DNA from: Candidatus Omnitrophota bacterium | GTDB lineage: Bacteria > Omnitrophota > Gorgyraeia > Gygaellales > Profunditerraquicolaceae | NCBI GenBank assembly: GCA_028715095.1 | Contig: JAQUSM010000020.1 | Span: 1 to 12,077 of the forward strand | Reading direction: 5' to 3' | Length of the DNA stretch: 12,077 nucleotides | Shown: piece after piece, positions 1-6,864 of the stretch | How positions within the stretch are numbered: the stretch's first letter is position 1 | How the letters are laid out: each line of letters opens with the position of its first letter | Made by a program: the position numbers and the translations under genes | The notes under the pieces: model-generated | The model's database searches: none | Told to the model about the DNA's origin: nothing | The model's input: only the letters and a program-made list of their open reading frames with translations

Positions 1-12
1 AAGGGGGATGTT

Positions 13-240
13 ATGGATTCAAAAACGGCAATGGATTTAGGTGTAGCTATAGCTTTAGGGGCGGCAGCATTTGGTTCAGCGATCGGCCTGGGTGTCGCGG
101 TATCTTCAGCTATGGGAGCAATCAGCAGGCAGCCGGAAGCAAACAACAAGATTATGATGAGCATGATTATCGGCTGCGCTTTTATTGAAGCGATTACTAT
201 TTATGTACTGGTATTTGCTTTTATGTACGCCGGCAAGTAA
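13..240 (+). CDS. atpE: ATP synthase Fo subunit c
   Basis: Subunit c forms the membrane rotor ring of F1Fo ATP synthase and carries the transported ion on a carboxylate in its second helix. The 75-residue product is two hydrophobic helices joined by the polar loop RQPEA (about residues 39-43), with the ion-binding glutamate at residue 59 in GCAFIEAITIY. Aligned by eye to the sodium-type c subunit of Ilyobacter, the helix-1 glutamine is a leucine and the serine after the glutamate is an alanine, so the ring is more likely proton-binding; the downstream tyrosine is kept. The length is normal for the family. The start is supported by AAGGGGG at 1-7, five bases before the ATG. It is the first gene in the window of an operon that continues through atpC. 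Confidence 0.97.
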   Translation: MDSKTAMDLGVAIALGAAAFGSAIGLGVAVSSAMGAISRQPEANNKIMMSMIIGCAFIEAITIYVLVFAFMYAGK

Positions 241-261
241 GGTTTAAGAGGAGATAAAAGC

Positions 262-759
262 ATGGAACTTTTAAAGATGCTTAGCGCAAGCGAAATATTC
301 GCGCAGGTTTTAAGTTTCTTCCTATTGTTATTCTTGCTAAGGATATTTGCCTGGAAAAAGATTCTTGGGATCCTGGATCAGCGTAAGGAGAGAATCCGTT
401 CTGAATTTGAGAATATCGAAGATGCCAAGCTTGAGGTTTCCAGGTTAAAGTCGGATTATGAATCAAAGGTTGCGGCAATTCAGGAGCTGGCCGAAGTTAA
501 AATCAAGGAGGCTGTTGAGGAGGGCAGGAAGATAAGCGCCCAGATGCATAAACAAGCTCAGGAAAATGCGCAGGATATTATTAATGACGCGCGTAAGCAG
601 GTAAAATATGAAATTTCCCAGGTTCAGGAGAAAATTAAAGATAAGATAGTGGATATTGCTTTGGATGCTGCCAGAAGCGTGATCCAGGAGAAGCTTACCG
701 AGGACGGGGACCGCAAGATAGTGGAAAGTTTTATTAAAGAGATGGAAAATGCGGAATGA
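262..759 (+). CDS. atpF: ATP synthase Fo subunit b
   Basis: Subunit b is the peripheral stalk that holds F1 against the membrane stator. The 165-residue product has one N-terminal membrane segment (about residues 11-30, rich in F and L), then a long charged helix (about 35-150) expected to form the coiled-coil stalk, as usual for the family. It follows atpE by 21 bases with a good Shine-Dalgarno sequence (GAGGAGA, about 248-254) before the ATG. Its last codons overlap the start of atpH in an ATGA arrangement, which suggests translational coupling. Primary sequence is poorly conserved in this family, so the call rests on topology, length and position between atpE and atpH. Confidence 0.95.
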   Translation: MELLKMLSASEIFAQVLSFFLLLFLLRIFAWKKILGILDQRKERIRSEFENIEDAKLEVSRLKSDYESKVAAIQELAEVKIKEAVEEGRKISAQMHKQAQENAQDIINDARKQVKYEISQVQEKIKDKIVDIALDAARSVIQEKLTEDGDRKIVESFIKEMENAE

Positions 760-1304
760 TAAAGAATAGGGTAATTGTCAGCAGGTATGCAGAGGCCTTT
801 ATAGGTTTAGCGCGGGAAACTTGCGGGCTGGAGAGGGCTTTAGAGGAGCTGGTAGTCGTCAAGAATATTATTCGCGATAACCCGGGATTCGGCGAGCTGA
901 TGAATAACCCGGAGATTTCACATACCGAGAAATGCTCGGTTATTGATATAGTAATCAAAGACGGCCTCTCAGATGAAATACGTAATTTCCTGAAGCTTAT
1001 CCTTGAGAAGAAACGTTTTGGTATCTTCCTGGACGTAGCGGAATACCTTCGCGCAAAATACTCTCATCATGGCCAGGTGGATGTACTGCTTAGGACTGCT
1101 TTTCCCCTGGAGTTGGATCTGATAAAAAATATAGAGGTTGTGTTAAAGAAGAAACTGAAGCAGGATTTGAAGTTTTATATTGATTTAGACGGCAGCCTTT
1201 TAGGTGGGGTGCAGGTAGTTATCGGAAACACAATTATCGATGGTTCAGTAATAAAACGGCTTAATGATTTAAAAGAAAAGCTTACTATGGTAAATTTGGA
1301 ATAA
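756..1304 (+). CDS. atpH: ATP synthase F1 subunit delta
   Basis: Delta sits on top of F1 and joins the alpha3beta3 head to the b stalk. The 182-residue product has the family's N-terminal pattern (VSRYAEAFIGLA, about residues 8-19), an alpha-helical N-terminal domain, and the C-terminal signature region near GSLLGGVQVVIGNTIIDGSV (about 147-166), where a conserved glycine-rich stretch and the IDGS motif are seen in OSCP/delta proteins. Length is typical. The ATG overlaps the atpF stop as ATGA, so translation probably depends on ribosomes finishing atpF. Confidence 0.96.
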   Translation: MIKNRVIVSRYAEAFIGLARETCGLERALEELVVVKNIIRDNPGFGELMNNPEISHTEKCSVIDIVIKDGLSDEIRNFLKLILEKKRFGIFLDVAEYLRAKYSHHGQVDVLLRTAFPLELDLIKNIEVVLKKKLKQDLKFYIDLDGSLLGGVQVVIGNTIIDGSVIKRLNDLKEKLTMVNLE

Positions 1305-1320
1305 ACAGGAAAGGCGCAAA

Positions 1321-2844
1321 ATGGTTTTAAAACCGGAAGAGGTTACTTCTATAATTAAGAAAGAGCTGGAGAAATATAAAACCCGTCTGCGCACCGAATC
1401 TATAGGCACGGTTATCCAGGTGGGCGATACCATCGCGCGTGTTTATGGTTTAGATGATGTGATGATGGGGGAGTTGGTGCAGTTTTCCGACAATATTATG
1501 GGTATGGTTCTAAACCTGGAAGAGGACAGCGCGGGCGTAGTAATCTTTGGCACGGATAATCCTGATAAAAATATAAGGGAAGGCGATATTGTCAAGCGCA
1601 CGGGTAATATCGTGCAGGTTCCCGTCGGGGAGGCTCTTGTGGGCAGGGTGGTTAATGCTTTGGGCAGGCCGATTGACGGTAAGGGGCAGGTTATTACGCA
1701 AAAGTTCAGGCCCCTGGAATCCAGCGCTCCTAATGTCATACAGAGGCAGCCGGTAAAAGAACCATTGCAGACCGGCATAAAGGCTATTGATGCCATGGCC
1801 CCTATAGGCCGCGGACAGCGCGAGCTGGTTATCGGAGACCGCCAGACCGGCAAGACCGCTATTGCCATAGATACTATCATCAACCAAAAAGGTAAAGATG
1901 TTTACTGTATTTATTGCGCTATCGGCCAGAAATTGTCCAGCGTTGTGGCGGTAAATGAGGTGCTTAAAAAGCATGGGGCGATGGAATATACTACTATTGT
2001 CAGCGCTTCCAGCCGGGCTTCGGCGAGTTTACAGTATCTTGCTCCCTATGCGGCATGCGCCATAGCAGAAGATTTTATGTACGCAGGTAAGCATGTTTTA
2101 GTAATTTACGATGACCTGTCAAAGCATGCCCAGGCCTACCGGCAGTTATCTTTATTATTAAGGCGGCCTCCGGGAAGAGAGGCATACCCGGGAGATATTT
2201 TTTATCTGCACTCAAGGCTTCTTGAAAGGTCTGCTAAATTAAATGATGAATTGGGCGCTGGTTCCATAACCGCAATCCCCATTATTGAGACTCAGGCCGG
2301 AGATATTTCAAGTTATATCCCTACCAATGTGATTTCCATTACTGACGGCCAGATTTATCTGGAAAGTGATTTATTCTATGCCGGGGTGCGTCCTGCCGTA
2401 AATGTAGGTTTATCGGTTTCCCGCGTAGGAGGCAAGGCGCAGAGTAAAGCCATGCGCCAGGTAGCTTCAAAATTAAGGCTGGATTTGGCACAATACCGCG
2501 AGTTGGTAACTTTTACTCAATTTGGCACGGATTTAGATAAAACAACGCGCGCGCAGCTAACCCGCGGGGAAAGAATGGTTGAGGTCTTAAAGCAGGTTCA
2601 GTATGAACCGCTTGAGACAGCTAAACAGGTAATTATTATTTACGCCGGCACTAACGGCTATCTTGACGATTTGCCGGCTGGTGCGGTTAAGAAATTTGAA
2701 GCCAAGCTGTATAAATTCATAGAGATAAATTATCCGGATCTTCAGGCAGAGATAGAGTCAAAGAATGATTTAGATCCAGGCGTAAGGAGCAAGCTGGATA
2801 AACTGATTGTTGATTGCAAGAAAGAATTCTTAGCCGGCAGCTAA
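1321..2844 (+). CDS. atpA: ATP synthase F1 subunit alpha
   Basis: Alpha is the non-catalytic nucleotide-binding subunit of the F1 head. The 507-residue product has the Walker A motif GDRQTGKT at residues 172-179, a Walker B strand ending in DD near 264 (VLVIYDDLSKHA), and the SVSRVGG motif with the expected arginine finger at about residue 368. The N-terminal beta-barrel and C-terminal helical domain are both present, and length is normal for the family. The ATG follows an AGGAAAGG stretch (about 1307-1314) 16 bases after atpH. Nothing is missing or broken. Confidence 0.98.
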   Translation: MVLKPEEVTSIIKKELEKYKTRLRTESIGTVIQVGDTIARVYGLDDVMMGELVQFSDNIMGMVLNLEEDSAGVVIFGTDNPDKNIREGDIVKRTGNIVQVPVGEALVGRVVNALGRPIDGKGQVITQKFRPLESSAPNVIQRQPVKEPLQTGIKAIDAMAPIGRGQRELVIGDRQTGKTAIAIDTIINQKGKDVYCIYCAIGQKLSSVVAVNEVLKKHGAMEYTTIVSASSRASASLQYLAPYAACAIAEDFMYAGKHVLVIYDDLSKHAQAYRQLSLLLRRPPGREAYPGDIFYLHSRLLERSAKLNDELGAGSITAIPIIETQAGDISSYIPTNVISITDGQIYLESDLFYAGVRPAVNVGLSVSRVGGKAQSKAMRQVASKLRLDLAQYRELVTFTQFGTDLDKTTRAQLTRGERMVEVLKQVQYEPLETAKQVIIIYAGTNGYLDDLPAGAVKKFEAKLYKFIEINYPDLQAEIESKNDLDPGVRSKLDKLIVDCKKEFLAGS

Positions 2845-2848
2845 AGAT

Positions 2849-3706
2849 ATGTCTCAATCCATAAAACAGATAAAAAACCGTATTCGCAGCGTGGAGAACA
2901 GCAAAAAAGTAACCAGCGCCATGCAGATGATCTCGGTTGCTAAATTAAACCGCATACAAAACAAGCTATTCAGCATGCGCCCCTATGCCCTGGAACTGGA
3001 ACACCTTATGTATAATCTGGCTTCTTTATCGCCTGATTTGTCGCTTGAATATTTTAAGAAAGACACCGTCCGGGATAGCGTCTTGCTTTGTGTAATAACT
3101 TCCGACAGCGGACTATGCGGAGTCTATAACCAGAATATTATCCATGCCGCAGAAGAATTCATAGGAAGCAATGGCCCTGAAAGGGTCAGCCTGGTTCTCG
3201 TAGGGCAAAAAGGCCTGAATTATTTTCGTAAAAGAGGGGTAAAAATTATTAATTCATATATCGGTTTAAACGCAAAATTTTCACAGGCTGTTTGCGATAA
3301 GATTACTACGCAGCTTATGCAGTTATTTTTAACCGGGCAAGCCAGCTCTGTTTATCTGGCTTATACATCTTTTGAAAACTCAATTATTCAGAAAGCGGTT
3401 ATTGAGCAGTTGTTGAGTATTGAGCCAAAGAATTTAAAACCAGTTGAGTATATAGCGGAGCCGGATTTAAAAAGCATACTTGCGGGTTTAATTCCGAAAT
3501 ATCTTATGGCGAAGATGCAGCTTGTTTTCCTGGAAGCTTTTACTTCCGAACATGCTGCCAGGACAGTAGCGATGAAGACGGCAACCGATAATGCAAAGGA
3601 GCTTTTGGAGGGGTTGGTGCTTTTGAGAAACAAGGTCAGGCAGGCAGGGATCACTCAGGATATCTTAGAGATTACTTCCTCTGTTGAGGCATTAAGAGAA
3701 GGTTAG
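2849..3706 (+). CDS. atpG: ATP synthase F1 subunit gamma
   Basis: Gamma is the central rotor shaft turning inside the alpha3beta3 head. The 285-residue product begins with the family's helical segment (IKNRIRSVENSKKVTSAMQM, about residues 8-27) and ends with the matching C-terminal helix (MKTATDNAKELL...NKVRQAGITQDILEI), which together form the coiled-coil shaft. The central Rossmann-like domain carries the typical SDSGLCGVYN (about 85-94). Length is normal. It starts four bases after the atpA stop with only a weak ribosome site, so coupling to atpA is likely. Confidence 0.97.
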   Translation: MSQSIKQIKNRIRSVENSKKVTSAMQMISVAKLNRIQNKLFSMRPYALELEHLMYNLASLSPDLSLEYFKKDTVRDSVLLCVITSDSGLCGVYNQNIIHAAEEFIGSNGPERVSLVLVGQKGLNYFRKRGVKIINSYIGLNAKFSQAVCDKITTQLMQLFLTGQASSVYLAYTSFENSIIQKAVIEQLLSIEPKNLKPVEYIAEPDLKSILAGLIPKYLMAKMQLVFLEAFTSEHAARTVAMKTATDNAKELLEGLVLLRNKVRQAGITQDILEITSSVEALREG

Positions 3707-3717
3707 GGGGTAGAGTT

Positions 3718-5118
3718 ATGGCAGAAGGGCAAATTATTCAAATTATAGGACCAAGCGTGGATATCCGTTTTCCGGAGAACCAGGGCCCGCAGCTTTTGAA
3801 TGCGGTTAAAATAGAAGGAAAAGGACTTAATCTTACCCTGGAGGTTGCCCAGGATATCGGAAATAATACGGTTCGTTGTATTGCCTTAGGTTCTACTGAC
3901 GGGCTTGTCCGGGGGATGAAGGCAATTGATACAGGCAGCCCGATTACTGTGCCTATAGGCAGGCAGACTCTCGGCAGGATATTTAATCTTTTAGGGGAGC
4001 CGATTGACGCGAAAGGGGCCCTGGAGCATCCGGAAGTGAGAAACCCGATACATAGGGATTCGCCGAATTTCCAGGAGCAGCTGCCTATTGAGAATATTCT
4101 GGAAACAGGGTTAAAGGTTATCGATCTTTTGGCCCCGATACCTAAAGGCGGTAAGGTTGGTTTGTTTGGCGGTGCAGGCGTAGGTAAGACAGTCATTGTT
4201 ATGGAATTGATTCGTACTATAGCTACGGAACACGGAGGCGTTTCAGTTTTTGCCGGGATAGGAGAGCGTACCAGGGAGGGCAATGAGTTATGGCTTGAGT
4301 TAACTGAGTCCGGAGTAATTAAGAACAGCGCTCTTGTATTCGGCCAGATGAATGAGCCGCCGGGGGCGCGCCTGCGTGTCGGTTTATCCGCTCTTACTAT
4401 GGCAGAATATTTCCGCGACCAGGAAAGGAAGGACGTGCTTTTGTTTATCGATAATGTCTACCGTTATATCCAGGCAGGCTCGGAGGTTTCTACTTTACTG
4501 GGGCGGATGCCTTCAGCCGTCGGATACCAGCCTAATCTTTCAACAGAGGTAGCTCAGCTTGAAGAGAGGATCGCTTCAACCCGCAACGGTTCAATAACTT
4601 CCATACAGGCAGTATATGTGCCGGCGGATGATTTAACCGATCCTGCTCCGGCAGCCGTATTTTCTCATCTTGACGCAAAAATAGTCTTGTCCCGGCAGAT
4701 CTCCGAGCTTGGGATTTATCCTTCAGTCGATCCTTTGGATTCTACCTCCCGGATTATGGACCCGCGCCTGTTAGGGGAGGAGCATTATAATACCGCATTG
4801 GCCGCTCAGAAGGTCCTGCAGCGTTATAAGGACTTGAGAGATATTATTTCCATCTTAGGAGTTGATGAATTATCTGATGAAGATAAACTGATTGTGCAGC
4901 GCGCGCGCAAGGTGCAAAGATTCTTTTCTCAGCCATTTTTTGTGGCAGAGAATTTTACCGGGCTTAAAGGGAAATATGTAAAATTAGAAGATACGATTAA
5001 AGGGGTCAAGATGATTATCGAGGGCAGCCTGGATTCTCTGCATGAACAGGCTTTTTATATGGTTGGTACTATTGAAGAGGCAATAGAGAAAGATAAACAG
5101 CTGCTTAATAATAAATAG
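3718..5118 (+). CDS. atpD: ATP synthase F1 subunit beta
   Basis: Beta carries the catalytic sites for ATP synthesis and hydrolysis. The 466-residue product has Walker A GGAGVGKT at residues 151-158, the GERTREGNE motif whose glutamate (residue 183) is the expected general base, Walker B LLFID ending near 245, the SAVGYQP segment near 266-272, and the DELSDEDK segment in the C-terminal helical domain. Length and domain order are standard. A GGGGG-rich ribosome site lies just before the ATG, 11 bases after atpG. All catalytic residues I can identify are intact, so the enzyme should be functional. Confidence 0.98.
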   Translation: MAEGQIIQIIGPSVDIRFPENQGPQLLNAVKIEGKGLNLTLEVAQDIGNNTVRCIALGSTDGLVRGMKAIDTGSPITVPIGRQTLGRIFNLLGEPIDAKGALEHPEVRNPIHRDSPNFQEQLPIENILETGLKVIDLLAPIPKGGKVGLFGGAGVGKTVIVMELIRTIATEHGGVSVFAGIGERTREGNELWLELTESGVIKNSALVFGQMNEPPGARLRVGLSALTMAEYFRDQERKDVLLFIDNVYRYIQAGSEVSTLLGRMPSAVGYQPNLSTEVAQLEERIASTRNGSITSIQAVYVPADDLTDPAPAAVFSHLDAKIVLSRQISELGIYPSVDPLDSTSRIMDPRLLGEEHYNTALAAQKVLQRYKDLRDIISILGVDELSDEDKLIVQRARKVQRFFSQPFFVAENFTGLKGKYVKLEDTIKGVKMIIEGSLDSLHEQAFYMVGTIEEAIEKDKQLLNNK

Positions 5119-5122
5119 GAAA

Positions 5123-5374
5123 ATGGATAAGTCTTTTCAGATAGGTATTTATTCCAGCGATAAGATTATTTATGAGGGGCAGGTAGTTTCTCTGGTTGTG
5201 CCTTCGGAATCAGGTTATTTGGGTGTTTTGGCTCTCCATGCCCCTTTAGTAGCAAAGCTTAGGCCAGGAATAATTACCTTTAAGGATTCTTCGGGCAAGG
5301 CCACAACCATAAACGTAAGCCAGCTAGGATATATTGAGGTTTTACACAATAAAGCCACGATTCTCCTGAATTAA
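5123..5374 (+). CDS. atpC: ATP synthase F1 subunit epsilon, short form without the C-terminal helices
   Basis: Epsilon binds gamma at the foot of the rotor and, in many bacteria, inhibits ATP hydrolysis through two C-terminal helices. This 83-residue product covers the N-terminal beta-sandwich: the opening strand (FQIGIYSSDKIIYEG), the YLGVLALHAPLVAKLRPG segment (about residues 32-49), and the closing strands LGYIEVLHNKATIL. It then stops. Usual epsilon subunits run to about 130-140 residues, so the helical hairpin is missing. I see no sequence for the missing part in other frames after the stop, so this looks like a true short form rather than a frameshift. Short epsilon subunits of similar size are known in some other bacteria, including green sulfur bacteria. 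The start lies four bases after atpD with only AGGA close before it. Confidence 0.93.
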   Translation: MDKSFQIGIYSSDKIIYEGQVVSLVVPSESGYLGVLALHAPLVAKLRPGIITFKDSSGKATTINVSQLGYIEVLHNKATILLN

Positions 5375-5375
5375 A

Positions 5376-5453
5376 GTGCACGCCAAATTTTTGTTTTTTG
5401 TTCTTGTCTTAGCCGGGTTTTTTGCTATACTTAAAGAATATTTGCTTGCTTAA
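5376..5453 (+). CDS. Possible 25-residue single-span membrane peptide
   Basis: An open frame from GTG 5376 to TAA 5451-5453 would encode 25 residues, nearly all hydrophobic in the middle (FLFFVLVLAGFFAIL) with basic residues near each end, like one membrane helix. It begins two bases after the atpC stop, ends three bases before the HypA-like ATG, and is in the same frame as that gene. There is no clear ribosome site, and T-rich DNA readily encodes hydrophobic residues by chance. It also overlaps the candidate hydrogenase promoter. I list it as a low-confidence candidate; its main interest is that coupling to it could explain why the next gene lacks a Shine-Dalgarno sequence. Confidence 0.2.
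   Translation: MHAKFLFFVLVLAGFFAILKEYLLA
5404..5431 (+). promoter_or_regulatory. Candidate sigma-70 type promoter for the hydrogenase operon
   Basis: TTGTCT (5404-5409) and TATACT (5426-5431) are separated by 16 bases and match the housekeeping consensus at 4/6 and 5/6 positions. Transcription would start near 5438, leaving an untranslated leader of about 20 bases before the ATG at 5457. No intrinsic terminator is obvious between atpC and this site, so read-through from the ATP synthase operon is also possible. No Rex box is visible here. Confidence 0.45.
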
Positions 5454-5456
5454 TCC

Positions 5457-5735
5457 ATGCACGATACCCATCTGTTAAAAAGTATCCTTAAATATCTTAA
5501 AGACCAGGAAGATCTATCTTCACGCAAGATCAAGAAAATCTTTGTTTCTATTTCTGAATTTGGTTCTTTGAACAAGGAACATTTTCTTGAGCATTATAAA
5601 CAGGCAATTTGCGGTACCGAATGGCAGGGCCTGGAGGCAGTAGTTGATGTTATACCTTTTGGCCCGGAGCTGGAGATTACCGGATTAGAGTTTGCAGCAC
5701 CCGGCCTTATCGGAGAGGCCGGTACGCGCATCTAG
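5457..5735 (+). CDS. hypA: HypA-like hydrogenase maturation protein without the zinc-finger domain
   Basis: HypA delivers nickel, with HypB, to the [NiFe]-hydrogenase large subunit. Its N-terminal MHE motif binds nickel, and a separate domain binds zinc through two CxxC pairs. This 92-residue product begins MHDTHLLKSIL (His2 kept, Glu3 changed to Asp). It continues with the family pattern of a valine-rich strand and a SEFGSLNKEHFLEHYKQA helix (compare IGELSGVxPEAL in HypA), then a GT turn. It next runs straight to FGPELEITGLEF, which resembles the closing strand of HypA. The region between, where the zinc domain belongs, is absent, and the whole protein has one cysteine. Usual HypA is about 110-120 residues. 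No Shine-Dalgarno sequence precedes the ATG. Position at the head of the hydrogenase operon supports the assignment. The function could differ from classical HypA. Confidence 0.7.
   Translation: MHDTHLLKSILKYLKDQEDLSSRKIKKIFVSISEFGSLNKEHFLEHYKQAICGTEWQGLEAVVDVIPFGPELEITGLEFAAPGLIGEAGTRI
5701..5722 (+). repeat. Perfect 6-bp inverted repeat near the 3' end of the HypA-like gene
   Basis: CCGGCC (5701-5706) and GGCCGG (5717-5722) can pair across a 10-base loop, just before the stop of the HypA-like gene and about 40 bases before the next start. There is no T run, so it is not a standard terminator. The same six-base arms recur in the hairpin at 6810-6841. Confidence 0.4.
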
Positions 5736-5761
5736 CGCAGAAGAAACGGAGGCCATTAAAA

Positions 5762-6799
5762 GTGAAATATGCATCGTTAAAGAAAGTAAATCTTAATGAT
5801 TGGTTAGGGCATTTGAAGAAAAAGGCAAAGCTTTATGCCCCGCGCAAGAAGGAGAATCTTTTTGTTTTTCGCCAGGTAAAAGAAGCAGAAGATGTCTGCC
5901 TTGAATATATACCGACTGTCCTGCCTCCCAAAAAATATTATTTTCCCCAAAAAGAAAAGTTGTTTAAATTCAGCTCCCAGCCGTTTAAAACCGCCAAGGC
6001 AATTGACAAATTTGAAGAATTTATCCTTTTTGGAGTGCATACCTGCGACATCGCCGGAATCCAATGTTTGGATGTGGTCTTCAGGGACGCGCCGGAGGAC
6101 CCTAATTACCTTAACCGTAAAGACAAAATGACCATTATCGGCATAGAGTGTTTAAAATACTGCGATAAATACGCAAATTGCACCTCTATGGGCAACCATG
6201 TTCCGCGCGGAGGATATGATTTAATGATGGTGGATTTGGGCGAGAAATTTATCATTCATATTAATTCTGAAAAAGGGGAAAAGCTGGTTACCGGGCTGGA
6301 TTATATTAAAGAAGCCTCGGAGGCCGATATGGGGCTCCTTGAACGCGTAAGAGAGGCTAAGAAGAAGATATTTAAAGAAGAATTCATCGCCCCCCTACCC
6401 AATGTTTATAATATTTTTGATAAATCTTTTGCTTCTCCTGTCTGGAAAGATGTGGGCAGAAGATGTGTTGCCTGCGGTAATTGTACTGCCGTATGCCCGA
6501 CCTGTTATTGTTTTGACACTCAGGATGAGCTGGAGCTGTCCTTAGATAAGGGGGTAAGAAGCCGCGTCTGGAATTCTTGCCAGATGGATGATTTCGCTAA
6601 GGTAGCCGGAGGGGAAGATTTTCGTAAAGGACGGGATAACCGTCAAAAACACAGGTATTACCGTAAATTTAAATATCCGGTTGATAAGTTTAACCGGTAT
6701 TTTTGCACCGGCTGCGGAAGGTGCACCAGGACATGTATGGCTGATATCAGCCTGATTGAAACGGTAAACTCTCTTCTTGCGGAAGAGAAGCTGCAATGA
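5762..6799 (+). CDS. hydB: [NiFe]-hydrogenase group 3b beta subunit, 4Fe-4S electron-transfer protein
   Basis: This subunit passes electrons between the hydrogenase dimer and the flavin subunit in the cytoplasm. The 345-residue product has an N-terminal domain with GVHTCDIAGIQCLD (about residues 91-104), typical of sulfhydrogenase beta and AsrA-like proteins. The C-terminal part has two [4Fe-4S] ferredoxin motifs: C235-x2-C238-x2-C241-x3-C245 and C315-x2-C318-x2-C321-x3-C325. Extra cysteines at 248, 250 and 272 may serve another cluster. No signal peptide or membrane helix is seen. The start is GTG, supported by CGGAGG at 5747-5752, nine bases upstream. The order beta-gamma-delta-alpha that begins here matches the hydBGDA operon of Pyrococcus. 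The symbol follows that system. Confidence 0.9.
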   Translation: MKYASLKKVNLNDWLGHLKKKAKLYAPRKKENLFVFRQVKEAEDVCLEYIPTVLPPKKYYFPQKEKLFKFSSQPFKTAKAIDKFEEFILFGVHTCDIAGIQCLDVVFRDAPEDPNYLNRKDKMTIIGIECLKYCDKYANCTSMGNHVPRGGYDLMMVDLGEKFIIHINSEKGEKLVTGLDYIKEASEADMGLLERVREAKKKIFKEEFIAPLPNVYNIFDKSFASPVWKDVGRRCVACGNCTAVCPTCYCFDTQDELELSLDKGVRSRVWNSCQMDDFAKVAGGEDFRKGRDNRQKHRYYRKFKYPVDKFNRYFCTGCGRCTRTCMADISLIETVNSLLAEEKLQ

Positions 6800-6809
6800 T
6801 TAATTAGAT

Positions 6810-6853
6810 CACACCCGGCCTAAAAGGAAGTGGCCGGTGTGCCCTTTCTGGGC
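6810..6853 (+). promoter_or_regulatory. Intra-operon hairpin before the gamma subunit gene
   Basis: Arms CACACCCGGCC (6810-6820) and GGCCGGTGTG (6832-6841) form a 10-bp stem with one bulged C and an 11-base loop. A second small stem, GCCC (6841-6844) with GGGC (6850-6853), abuts it and ends right before the ribosome site AAGGAG (6854-6859). No T run follows, so termination is unlikely. It could act on mRNA stability or processing, or adjust translation of the downstream genes. This is the only sizeable gap inside the hydrogenase operon. Confidence 0.55.
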
Positions 6854-6864
6854 AAGGAGATAAT

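Noticed and set aside
1443..1974. Long minus-strand open frames opposite atpA (and similar ones opposite atpD)
   Set aside because: They lie entirely inside highly conserved genes, and their products are low-complexity with no recognisable domain.
5375..5456. Intrinsic terminator after atpC suggested by T-rich DNA
   Set aside because: The T runs are not preceded by a GC-rich inverted repeat, so a hairpin terminator is not supported.
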